Source: Adiantum capillus-veneris | Taxonomy: Eukaryota; Streptophyta; Polypodiopsida; Polypodiales; Pteridaceae | DNA: 64,000 bases | NCBI GenBank assembly: GCA_014529385.2 | Contig: CM043957.1 | Span: forward strand, 67,541,503-67,605,502 | Direction: 5' to 3' | Part shown: in pieces, positions 42,212-52,786 of the stretch | Position numbering within the stretch: the first letter of the stretch is position 1 | Layout of the letters: every line of letters begins with the position of its first letter | Made by a program: the position numbers and the translations under genes | The notes under the pieces: model-generated | Database searches by the model: none | Seen by the model: the letters and a program-made list of their open reading frames with translations, nothing else | What the model was told of the DNA's origin: nothing

Positions 42212-43918
42212 AAAGCAGGGGGAGGGCTAGTGTTGCTCAACCCAATTGGAGAGGTGGTCATGAAAGAGAAGTTCAATCTACCAAGTTCAGCTAGCAACAA
42301 TGAAGCAGAATATGACACACTACTTCATGGTTTAAAAATATGCATTGGCCATGGTATACAACGTCTCATGGTAAAAGGGGATGCACTTCTCATTGTGAAG
42401 CAGATTTTAGGCATTTGGGCATGCAAAAATGAAAGACTAAGGGCCAAAGTTCATACCATCCGTAGGCTATTTAATCAATTTAAGGAGGTGCAATTATATC
42501 ATATTCCTAGGAAACAAAATGAAGATGCTGATTTACTTGCACAACAAGCCATTGCATGTGTAAAGAAAGAAGTGCAGGTCATCATGGTGGCGGCTGCTGT
42601 GAAGCAACCGAGGTACCAGGGATTGGAGTCATTGGCTCCCATCATTGGCTACATTTTGGAGGGTGAGTTTCCACCAGACTTCACAAAAGCTCAGAAGAGG
42701 AGACTCATGAAGAAGGCAAGCATGTATCTCTTCCTAGAAGGCTCCCTCTATCAAAGAGGGAAGGATAAAGTGTGCAGAGGAGTACCAACTATCGCGGAAA
42801 TTCCAGCCATTCTAAAAGGTTTGCATGAAGATGCATGTGGTGGTCATTTTTCCCAAGAATTAACTGTGAAGAAGATTTTGCTTGCGGGGTATGTTTGGCC
42901 AAGTGTGCATGTGGATGTCCAACATTGGTGTAAAAGTTATCACAATTGTCAGGTAAATGGGAATAGAAGATTGATTTATGGTCCAAGGCAAATTGTGCTT
43001 GCAAATGGACCCTTTGAAAAGTGGGGCATTGATGTTATGGGTCCTCTGGCTAGAACAAAAAATGGTAAACTCTACATTCTAGTGGCTGTAGACTATATGA
43101 CTAGGTGGGTGGAAGCACAAAGTGTGGCAAAGGTAAATGAGAGGACAGTGAGCAAATTCGTCTACACTCACATTTGTTGTAGATTTGGCACACCTTTGGA
43201 GATTGTTTTTGATAATGGTCCAGGGTTTAGAAAGGGATTGCTCACAGAAGTCTGTGAAGAACTTCGCATTCTACATCGTCACAGTACACCCTACTATCCC
43301 CAATCAAATGGTTTGGTAGAAAAAGCTAATGGTGTCATTGCAGGCATCATTAGAAAGATGGTGAAAAACAAGACAAAGTTGTGGGATGACTTCTTGGATG
43401 GTGCCTTGTGGGCGTATCGAACCACATATAGGGAAGCCACGGAGTTCACACCATTTCACTTGGTCTATGGTCAAGAGGCTTTACAGCCAATTGAACTAAA
43501 CATTCCAACAATACGACTTCATGGCAAATCAGCACAAGATGATCAAGAAGCATGGATGGATCGACTTCTTACCTTAGCTGAGCTTGAGTGGAAAAGAGAA
43601 GCAGCATACGAGTGCTATAAGAGGAAAGCCACACAGACAAAGGATAAGCTTGACAAGAAACTGAAGGACAAAGGCATCAATGAAGGAGATCTTGTGCTAA
43701 GGTATGACAATCGACTCGATAATCGTTTTGATGCTAAATTTGAAACAAGATGGCAGGGGCCATACATAGTCAAGAAGGCTTTCAATTCAAGTTACTATCA
43801 ACTTATGGACTTGAATGGGAAAGAGCACTCCAGGAAGGTAAACGGCTATCGCTTGAAGCCTTACTTGAGTCGCTTTCTACCAAAGGATGTACCAGAGAAA
43901 GGCAACTATCCCATGTAA
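42212..43918 (+). CDS. E2 archaeal-type RNase H and integrase
   Basis: In frame with the part before the TGA; ATG at 42230 gives 562 codons. The RNase H has GGGLVLLNP, SNNEAEYDTLLHGL (Glu) and VKGDALLIVKQ (Asp), typical of the extra RNase H of Tat elements. Integrase zinc region: DACGGHF...WCKSYHNC, with Tyr at the first Cys of the usual C-x2-C. Core: GIDVMGPLART, VFDNGPGF and SNGLVEKANG with D, D, E present. C-terminal part: GINEGDLVLRYD and FETRWQGPYIVKKAF. Ends PVPEKGNYPM-like at 43918, 137 bp before the polypurine tract. Confidence 0.92.
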   Translation, partial: KAGGGLVLLNPIGEVVMKEKFNLPSSASNNEAEYDTLLHGLKICIGHGIQRLMVKGDALLIVKQILGIWACKNERLRAKVHTIRRLFNQFKEVQLYHIPRKQNEDADLLAQQAIACVKKEVQVIMVAAAVKQPRYQGLESLAPIIGYILEGEFPPDFTKAQKRRLMKKASMYLFLEGSLYQRGKDKVCRGVPTIAEIPAILKGLHEDACGGHFSQELTVKKILLAGYVWPSVHVDVQHWCKSYHNCQVNGNRRLIYGPRQIVLANGPFEKWGIDVMGPLARTKNGKLYILVAVDYMTRWVEAQSVAKVNERTVSKFVYTHICCRFGTPLEIVFDNGPGFRKGLLTEVCEELRILHRHSTPYYPQSNGLVEKANGVIAGIIRKMVKNKTKLWDDFLDGALWAYRTTYREATEFTPFHLVYGQEALQPIELNIPTIRLHGKSAQDDQEAWMDRLLTLAELEWKREAAYECYKRKATQTKDKLDKKLKDKGINEGDLVLRYDNRLDNRFDAKFETRWQGPYIVKKAFNSSYYQLMDLNGKEHSRKVNGYRLKPYLSRFLPKDVPEKGNYPM

Positions 43919-44054
43919 GTATTGTTCCATGAAGCATGAGTGTAACACAAACCAAAATTCCAAGGGGCCAAACAATGAAGATCTTGTCAAGGACTCTGAA
44001 GCACTCTCTTTGGAAAAGATTCTTTATGATGGTACATGAATATACCATCATCCT

Positions 44055-44067
44055 GGGGGAGGGCTAA
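44055..44067 (+). other. E2 polypurine tract
   Basis: GGGGGAGGGCTAA directly before TGATAGCC of the 3' LTR. Confidence 0.85.
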
Positions 44068-46262
44068 TGATAGCCGTTTTTTCGGCTCTCTGTAATTGCC
44101 ATAGTGAGTTATCTCACCCTATCAAATCACTCAAACACTGTGGTTACCCTCACCCTTTCACTGTATATAGGTGCGTGTGAGTTAGGGGACTTTTCCCATA
44201 TCTCCTTACTGAAATAAAAAACCCTCAATTAGCTAGGCATTGGGCTGGTTGAGCCAAAAAAATAAAAAATATAAAAAATATAAAAATATTATGGCCCATG
44301 CGTATGTAAATATTTCTTTGTATATAGGGCCTAAATAAAAGATTTTTCATAATTATTTTGGTATTTATTTAAATATTTTTACCTAGGTGTGTGTTATTTA
44401 TGCTCTGTACATTGCCTCACCATTACCACAATTTTTCTTACCATTTTTCATACTCTTTATTCCATATAGAAATATTTTCATGTAAGCTTCTCTTATATTT
44501 GGTGTAACTCCACCCCAACAAAAATCCAAAAAAAACTAGTTTTATTTATGTGTATATTTTTTCACTATTGTGATTTTTCCCTTCCTACATCTATTTTTTT
44601 TTTTCTAAAAAATTAGAACACCAAAAATATTTATCTTTTATGGTAGCCTCATAACGAGAGAGATTTTTTTTTACCCCTTTATATTTTTTCCACTTATATT
44701 ATTTATATTTGACATGTACATATTTTTTAGACCCTCAATATTTGATTTTCTTAGTTGTACTATTCACTTATATCATGATCTCAACAATATCTTCAATTAT
44801 AGACCTACCAAATAAGGTCAAGGGTAGGTGGCATGCATACATGCACTATGGAGGGCTCACTCTTGGAGGTATTCAAAAGAATCATCCAAAGAAGGACCCC
44901 ACAAGGACCTTGTGCAGTGGAAAAAAACGGTCGGTTTTGCTGAATTTTTAAAGTTCACTTGCTCTCTGAATTTGAAAAGGTGATACAAACAAAAGTTGTA
45001 GCACGTGGGCTGAACTTTTGCCTCAAATTTTTTCATATGTTTTTGAGCTACGAGCTCTGAGCTATGATTTTATGAGTGGACCCCAGTTTTCCCATGCTAT
45101 GCAGCCACACTCTCTCTTCCACTTTATCATTTTCCTCTTTCACACACACTTCTCCACTCATCATCCCCACCTCTCTCACCACTCCTCTCTGCACCCTAAT
45201 CACCTTCTCCTCAACCTTGAAGAATAAGAGAAACCATGGTGAACTCATACCTCCCACACACAATTCCATTCCAAAATTGACCACCTAGTCTCATTTTTCC
45301 TCCTCCAAATTACCCATATCTATCAAAAAAACCACAAAATTCAACCTCTTCTCTTAAAAGACACCATCATGGTGGTTGATTACTCAGCTTCAATTACCTT
45401 GTCTCTCAAGGAAGGTCAAGAGTGGAGAAAAAATGTACCGTCAAAGCTAGTGGACCGTCAACAAGCGTCAAAATTGGCCCTACTCAAGACACTTGGAGCA
45501 TCAACCTTGTAAGAAATCCACCTTTTCTTACCTCTTAAGAGTTTTTCTTCCTTATTTGTATCCTACATGGATACTCCCATTGTAAATATCCAAGTCCATT
45601 TGTAAATTAATACTAACTCTACTAACACTAACCCACTATGAAAAGTCCTATCACCTCCATTTCTCTCCTCTCTCTTTCCCCACCAACTTCTTGATAATTC
45701 CAAGCAAAAGAAATTAGATAAATTGCTGAAAATCTAACCCAACCATGGTTAGAGGAGTAACCCTAGCCTTCAAAATTGCTATAAAAGGAGGGTGTAGCTA
45801 GCACAAAAAGGGGGAGAAGAAAGAGCACTATGCCATAGCTTGAGAAGCCAAGCTCAACCTCTTGAGAAGGAGCTCTTGAGTGGAATCTCATTGGCATTAG
45901 GCATATGTATGTGTTGTATTAGGGGTGATTAGCAAGGGAACTCTATGCCATTGTAAGAGAGAGGGATCATTAAATTGAGAGTAGGAAATCTATCATTTCT
46001 CCTACTAGTGTAAGCCCAACATTTGGTGAATCAAGGAGGGTGAATTTGGACTAAGCATGGATACATTGTCTCCCTTCCAACGTGAAGTCATGGACAATAA
46101 TGATGTGTAAGTGTCTTGGTGTTTTATTTAAGTTCTTGATAGCTTGTCTCCGGGTATTGTTATCAATTTAGCCATAAATCCCACATGCTGTAAGAGGGCG
46201 ACAGGGTGGAGAGGACTCCCCTGGCCTTAAGACAGTGATTGGGGTGGCTTTTTTCTTGTGAT
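44068..46262 (+). repeat. 3' LTR of E2, truncated
   Basis: Matches 34430-36627. It stops after TTTTTTCTTGTGAT; the last 512 bp of the LTR are missing and minus-strand pol sequence of E3 follows at once. The loss of the LTR end and of the target duplication points to a later deletion or rearrangement. Confidence 0.9.
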
Positions 46263-48652
46263 CTAAAGTGACCACCACAAGAACCCTCATGATTCTCCTC
46301 TAAAATTTTGTAAATTTCCTCTTTCCAAGGCACTTTTCTCATCACAAGATCAGCCCCCTTCATATACAAGGCATCACCAAGTAGCACATACCTTTTGGCA
46401 CGACATAGGAAGGCGTACTTTATTGGCTTTTCCAACTTTGATGGAAGCATACCTGTTTGTAGAAACTCTTCTTCCTTCTCTAAAGCTTCCCTTCCCAAAT
46501 AAAGAGGAGAATCAGCCCTTATCACATACAATTGCCCAATTGAAGCTTGCACTGCACCATGTGCTTCTTCATTTTGAGACCTGTCCACATGCCTTAAACT
46601 CCAAGCTTCAAAATTCTTAAGCAGATTCTTCACTTGAAAACACATATTTTTCAGCCTTGGATTCTTACTTTGCCACACCCCAAGTACTTGCTTCACTACC
46701 AAAAGAGCATCACCTCTTACCCTCACACGACGGATGCCAAGCTCAAGGCAAAGGTTGAGACCTTTCTCCAAAGTAGCATACTCAGCTTCATTGTTGCTTT
46801 GTGCTATAAGCTTCAAACTCCTTTTAGTTACCAAAGCACCTTGAGGATCATAAACTACCACACCTCCTGAAGCTTCACCATGCGCTTTCCTGTAAGAGCC
46901 ATCAAAAAACAATAGATAGGCATTGTCTATGTCAGGAGCTTCCATGTGTTGCTTCTTCACTGCATCCTCCTTAAGAAGAAGAGGGCTTTCCTTATAGGTA
47001 AGCAAATCAGCCAATGTAGCCCTTGTACTTTCCTCAACAAGAAAAGAGAATTGGAATTCTTGTAGCTCCACAATCCACTTCATGAGCCTCTTTGACAAAG
47101 TAGGGCTATTCACCAATTGAGGTAGAAGAGTGTAGCTAGTGAGGAATGTGAATGGTTTAGGGAGAAGGTAGTGCCTAAACCTTCTACATGCATAAATCAC
47201 ACTCACCATAATGAGCTCCACCTCAGTATAGCCTCTCTCCACCTCTAGCTTCACCCTGCTAGCACAATAGATAGGCTTCATGTAGTGGGAATTGTTACCT
47301 CGTTGAAGAAGCATAGCTCCAATAGCATCCTCACCTACTGATGGATTCACATAAAACTCCTTATCCCAATTAGGAGCTTGCATAGAAGGAAGAGAACCAA
47401 GAACCTCTTTGATACCTTGAAAAACCTCTTCACATTCATTTGTCCATTGTAGAGGATCCAACCTTGCTACTTGTTGTATAGGATAAAGAAGTTGAGAGGA
47501 CAAAGGAATGAACCTTGCCATATACTTCACCTTTTGAATAAAAGTAGAAAGTTGCTTTGTATCTTTAGGTGATGGGAGGAGCACCAAAGCCTTCACTTTG
47601 TCAGGATCCGCTTCAATCCCATTCTCTGAGATCATATGCCCCAAAAACTTCACTCTTGGTTGAGCAAGATGACATTTCTTTGGGTTGAGTTGACCTCCAC
47701 TTTCATCATATTGCTTCAATGCCATCCCAAGATTTGCACAATGATCCTTTCTAGATCTATAAACACAAAATTCATCAATAAGATCCTTCACAAACTTGCC
47801 AAGAAAGGGAGAGAACACCTTGTTGACGCGCTTTTGATACCACGCACAGCCATTCATAAGACCAAAAGGAAGTACACAATAACAAAAGAATCCCCATGGC
47901 GTGATAAATGTGGTCTTCTTTCGATCTTCCAAAGCCAAGGTGAGCTGAAAATGTCCAGAGAATCCATCACATACGCTATACCTCTCATGCCCTGCAATAG
48001 AATCAAGTATGTCATCTATGAAAGGAAGAGGGTATGGATCCCTCTTCATGGCTGCGTTTAGAGGCTTAAAATCAACAAATATCCTCCACTTTCCATCCTT
48101 CTTGGGTGTGACAACAACAGGACTCACCCATTCTGCAGTGCTCACAGGACATATGAAACCAACTTCAAGAAGCTTGTCTACCTCTTCCTTTAAAGCATTA
48201 AGTTGTACCTGTCCCATTCTCCTTAGCTTTTGGCGTACGGGCTGAGCTCCTTCCTTGATTGGAATGTGGATTTCCTCTCCCTTAAAGCCTCTAATTTGCT
48301 CATAAGAAGTGATGAATAAATGGGGAAATTGTTGTATCATATGTAGGTACTCACTCTTCTCATGACTAGTCAAGTCGGGAGACAACATACCTTGTATCAG
48401 CTCCTGTTTGACATTAGGTTGAGCTTTGGGTTGCATCATCTCTTCAATTTTCTCATAAGGACCAGAGATATCCTCATTCTCCAAAAGGCCAAGAAATCTT
48501 TGTTTCTCATCATGCTCTTCTTCAAGAAACAAGGAGGAAACATCTAGATCACTATCGCTGCTATCTTCCACTTCACTGCCCTCATCCCCATTGTCTTCTT
48601 CTTCACTTGAGTACTCTTCTTCATCACTTTTCTCATCAAAATCAGCATCCAA
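46263..48652 (-). CDS. E3 reverse transcriptase, two RNase H domains, integrase start
   Basis: Open for about 795 codons from 48652 down to the junction; the last codons (46262-46163) read into the E2 LTR. Acidic linker, RT (WVSPVVVTPKKDGKWRIFVD; LPFGLMNGCAWYQKRVN, where most relatives have NAPATFQ), active-site region DLIDEFCVYRS, in which the second Asp of the usual DD is Glu, so catalysis is doubtful. Then RNase H (VGEDAIGAMLLQRGNN; YCASRVKLEVERGYTEVE) and archaeal-type RNase H (LFFDGSYRKAHGEASGG; SNNEAEYATLEKGL; VRGDALLVVKQ). Integrase is cut after EGSCGGHF. Confidence 0.9.
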
Positions 48653-48666
48653 ATATTGCTTGCTAG

Positions 48667-49593
48667 CTATGTCAAACCTCTTCTTATCACCCTTCTATTG
48701 TAGAGAGTGATGGTACCATGTCCCCAATCCTGTATAGCTTTGGTTGCCTGTAACCGTGGTCTTCCAAGGATGAGAGGGAAAGCACCAATACCCGCAGGAA
48801 TAACATGGCAATTGACCAGCACTTTAACATAAAATACATCCACCTCCAAGTCCTTTACAACTCCCAAGAACCTCACCCTTGATTGGTTGGCAAGCTTTAT
48901 GCAAAAACCTGAATTCTTCACCATGTTGAGTCCCAACTTTGATACACAAGCTTGAGTAATAACACATACCTGTGCACCTCCATCAATATAAGCCTCTCCA
49001 ATGCACTTCCTCTTATGCCATGCATCCATAGTAGGAAATATATCAGGTAGCTCATTCAAAGACAAGACTCTCACTGACCCCCTTGCAGGCTCCTTCTTCA
49101 TGGGGTTGACTACGTGCTTCCATTGCCTCTTTAACTTGGGACACATCTCCATGAGTTGCCCAAAGGTAACATCATCCTTTCTACCCACCAAATCAGCCCT
49201 TAAACTATAATTTGGTTGCCCTTCTCCCAAAGGAAAGTCGGATGCATTGTAATGTTTCCTGAGCTTTCTCTTCTTCTTCTCTTTACCTGTACCTGTTTCA
49301 ACCTGTTTCCCTCTTTTATGGCTGGGACTTGCATCACTCATGTCATGATCTCTTGTAACCCTCTTACCTACAGGCATGAACATAGCTCCCAAATCATCCT
49401 CTTTCTTCTCCAAACGGATTATGCTTACCACTTTCGTTTTGCCCTTCTCTTCTGCTGTCAATCCACTTGGTCCTGCTTCCCCTTTAATCTCAATACCATA
49501 ATCTTGAGCTCAAGAAGGAATTTGTGGAGGAAGAGGAAACATGTTGCCACCCATTCTATTTGGCTTGTCACATTGAGGGCTTTTATGACCCCA
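48667..49593 (-). pseudogene. E3 zinc knuckle and protease
   Basis: Just below the gag frame the minus strand reads a knuckle whose first Cys codon is now TGA: stop-YNCGEWGHKSPQC (about 49613-49570). Another TGA follows near 49510. The 264-codon frame 49461-48667 has DFPLGEGQPNYSL, then protease YIDGGAQVCVITQACVSKLG (D-G-G triad as in E2) and FPLILGRPRLQATKAIQDWG. A one-base shift near 48700 puts RT in another frame. Confidence 0.85.
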
Positions 49594-49594
49594 T

Positions 49595-50412
49595 TCACCA
49601 CAATTGTATCATTGAAACCCCTCTTCCAGCCATGCCTCTTCCTCTACCACCTGTATAACCCTCATTGCTTCCATAACCACGTCCATATCCATAACTTTGA
49701 CCTCTTCCACCTCCCATCATATGCACACTAAGATTCTTCATAAGACCTACCACCTCTTGCATCTCCTTGCGAAAGGCATTCACATCATGAGAAGCTTGTT
49801 CATCATAACCTGGCTCCCTGATGAGGACCCTTGGTTGCTCTACCGCTTTCACTTCAAGATTTAGCTCCACATTGATTCCAAGTTGATGAAGACGCTTTGA
49901 TTTCCACTCTTTATTCTTTGCAATTTCAACTGCCTCCTCAAAGGTCCTTGGCTGCTTAAGCTCTACCTTCAAGTGTAGGTTACTCCTCAAGCTTGCAAGA
50001 AACCTGTCCTTCTTCAACATGGCTGGAGGAATTTCAGCCCCCAAAGATGTACACCACTTTGCCCATAACGCATTGAATGCCTTGACAAAGTCTTCTATGG
50101 TTTGGCCTTCATCTTGTACTAAGCCTTGAATAGACTGCCATACCTTTTGTGGATCTTCCACCTGTTGAAAGTGTGTAAGAAAATCATGCCTTACCATTTC
50201 ATAAGTCATAACTTGGAGGTTGGGCTGATTGTAGATCCTTTTCGTAGCCTTCCAACCATTCCCTAGCATCTCCCTTAAACAGAAGTAGAAGATTCGTAGC
50301 ACCAATGCTGGGTCTTGCTTGTTAGCAAGAAGGCAAGCAAACTCCATTCTCTCAATGAAAGCTTTGGAACTTTCATTTAATTTCCCACTAAACTCCGGAA
50401 AATTAAACGCCA
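49595..50412 (-). CDS. E3 gag (second half of a chimeric frame)
   Basis: Part of one 498-codon open frame (51091-49595). Gag begins MAFNFPEFSGKLNESSKAFI and has WQSIQGLVQDEGQTIEDFVK and KKDRFLASLRSNLHLKVELK, the capsid pattern of E2 gag, then a Gly/Arg-rich tail (RGQSYGYGRGYGSNEGY) that probably binds RNA. The zinc knuckle follows in a shifted frame. The join with E4 lies just before this Met. Confidence 0.85.
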
Positions 50413-51370
50413 TGTCTTCAAAACCTGTTGACAATATTTGAGTCCACCCGAATGGCTCAAATAGATGTTCCGGGAAAGGTTCTGGGAAATAAGCATCGTC
50501 TTCGACGGATCTTTCCAAAACGCATTCCTCTTGGATTAGCTCACCACAATCAGATGCTCCACACATCCAGATATGCGCTTTTGTTTGCATCCACGCAGGT
50601 ATTTCTTTTTCATTTACAGTGGTAGAATTAAATTCTTGCACTGGTGTTTTGGAAACGTCTCTATAACTATGATTCTTCATGTTGATTTTCATTATTAGTT
50701 CCTCATGCCTTAGGTAGATTTGATCGTAACCCCAATCATGTATCATTTTGAGTTGACGCATGAATGGCCGTCCCAAAATGATGTCAAAGTTGTTCGTTTT
50801 TCCGAAATCCACCACAGCAAAGGTGTGCTCATAGTTAATTCCGCATGAAGTTACAATTATTTGGTCCAGGATCCCCAACGGCCTCTCTACATACCCATCT
50901 GCGAGTTGCAGTTTCATCCTAGTTTTCCTGAGAGCTGGACAGCCCCACTTCTCCCAGATTTGCTTTGTAACAATAGCCACTCCAGCTCCACTATCTAGGA
51001 TATCTATTGTTGTTATATCCTGATACTCAAAAGGTAATGTTGTGTTACCCTCCTCTCCTTCGCAGTAATCTCCGACCTTGTTTATGGGCACTGGTCGGGC
51101 TTTGGGTTCGGGCTTTGGGTTGGCTTCCTCGTTCGTTTTCTTCTCCCGGAGGGTTTTTTGGAAGAGGAATCTTTACTCCCTTGTGCTCCATGTGTTTTGC
51201 CATGTCTTCCCACAAATGTGGTTTGACTCTCAAGAGTTCAGACAGCGTGATGGTGCATGTTATAGGTGTCGACAACATCTCTTGAAGACTCTTGGAGTCG
51301 ACCATACGTGGGATAGTTCTTATCTGGGATGGAACTAACCTTATCTCCGATCGTGCCTCATGTTCACATA
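50413..51370 (-). CDS. E4 protease (first half of the chimeric frame)
   Basis: From about 51370 the minus strand reads the gag-protease linker (IPRMVDSKSLQEMLS, SELLRVKPHLWEDMAKHMEH), then in the 51091 frame ITTIDILDSGAGVAIVTKQI with the canonical D-S-G, and FDIILGRPFMRQLKMIHDWG. A linker (KAHIWMCGASDCGELIQEE) like that of E1 follows to about 50413. E4 RT never appears; E3 gag starts instead. A frameshift separates the linker (frame ending 51045) from the protease frame. Confidence 0.82.
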
Positions 51371-51374
51371 TAAA

Positions 51375-52286
51375 TGAAGGCAGGGTTTTCGAGGATTGGG
51401 CTTTGCTTTCTACCGAAATTTCCGTTCCCGCTGTTGGGAAACAAGCAAACTGAAACACCTCTATAGTGATGTCACCCAAGAGCGTTGAAAGAGAACTACA
51501 AGACGCAAAAAGCTTTGCCAAATCCTTCTGAAACACCACAAGTCCAATAGGAGTAGACCCTTGGGAATTTACTAGCCGTCGCCCACCCAAGAGACTGTCA
51601 CATAGGAGCAAAACCCTGCCAAAGCATGGATTTACAGCACACGCCGACCAATGCATATGAAGACAAGAGCCTCTCCTTTCACAATCAAACATCACAAACC
51701 CACAACTTCAACATCAATTCCACAATTCATAGATACATGCCCTCCGAATCTGTCTACACACAATTTGCCACTAGGCTGCCATAGCCATAACCCTGCAGAG
51801 AACTAGTCGTAACCCGATGAGCACAACTCCAATTGGGACACTTTAAAGCTTGAGAGAAAGCTTGAAAAATTACTGGCGATAAAGCTGAAGATGACTAAAA
51901 TTGATTCCATACGCCCCCATGAGCAAAATTGACGCGAACAGAGAGCTGTCCCAGCACGACTACACGTAGGGAAGGCTAGTCGGGGCAAAAAACTGCATCC
52001 AAGAGCACCAAGGAGACAGAACGAGATAAAACCTGCAAATTTATGATCTTTGGCTGAACTTTTTTTATTTTGTACATGAGTTTTAGTTATATACAAGGCT
52101 CACTTCAAAAAACTCACTCACGGGCACTTACAGTAGCTCGACAGCTATCACTAAACTAGCGACTTGCAGTGCATGTACATGTGCTTGCTAAAGCAAGCTA
52201 AAAAACCCACAAAAAGAAAGTCCACACGCCCTTTTGACATCGAGCGTCATGTCCGTATGTACAAATTTACAAAAAACGGGGTGTCA
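51375..52286 (-). repeat. Solo LTR inserted in E4
   Basis: 912 bp, on the minus strand TGACACCCCG...CCTGCCTTCA, with a TATA box (TGTATATAACTA) near 52090. It is flanked by TAAA at 51371-51374 and 52287-52290 (the match extends to TAAAT). Removing it and one repeat restores the E4 frame across the site (LYGDAMLDAF joined to ICEHEARSEIR). No internal retrotransposon sequence is present, as after recombination between two LTRs. Confidence 0.78.
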
Positions 52287-52291
52287 TAAAT

Positions 52292-52786
52292 GCGTCCAAC
52301 ATCGCATCCCCATACAACGATTGTATATTGGCTGGAAAAAATCCGTTATCCATGTTAATTTCAAGAATTGGAGCAGATTGTAACGTCGCGCTTCCATTCT
52401 TTCTGTTTCTAATGGTTTCCCATAAGTGTTGTGGCCATTGTTCTTCCACCTCTGGAATTGGCATCATCGTCATTGATTTAGCGTCATCAGTCGTGTTTGG
52501 TACAACTCGATGATCCAGTGGCAATACGTTTTCTGGCTTGGGTTCGTTTAATCATTTTGGTCCATCGATTTTTAGTTTTTCTCGCTCTTTGTGAATCAAT
52601 ACTTCTGGTTCTGGGGTTCTAGCTATTTCAGGTTCCATCAACGCCTGGACAGTCTCAATGAGGTGTTACACATTTTCAAACGCTTCGTTTCCGCTTCTGG
52701 TTGAGGATAAGTCAACCATCTTTGCTCTAAGGTTTGGTTTGTTTTTAGCCTTGCTTCGTATGCTTGTAATAGAGCATCTAACGGCT
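52292..52786 (-). pseudogene. E4 gag tail, frame-shifted
   Basis: Continues E4 gag from 52786 with VLVDKVLEPLDALLQAYEAR and PLDHRVVPNTTDDAKSMTMM, in two frames with stops near 52630 and 52548. It ends at the solo LTR insertion. Similar in place to the acidic tail of E1 gag. Confidence 0.6.

Larger units (their letters stand above)
34430..46262 (+). mobile_element. Ty3/gypsy element E2 (Tat-like), inserted into E1
   Basis: Complete order: 5' LTR, primer site, four small ORFs, gag-protease, RT, RNase H, archaeal-type RNase H, integrase, polypurine tract, 3' LTR. The second RNase H before integrase is the mark of the Tat lineage. LTR copies match over 2.2 kb at 1-2% divergence by eye, so insertion is recent. 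The base pairs before the 5' LTR (CCCAT, 34425-34429) are the expected target duplication, but the matching copy is lost because the 3' LTR is cut at 46262. Confidence 0.92.
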
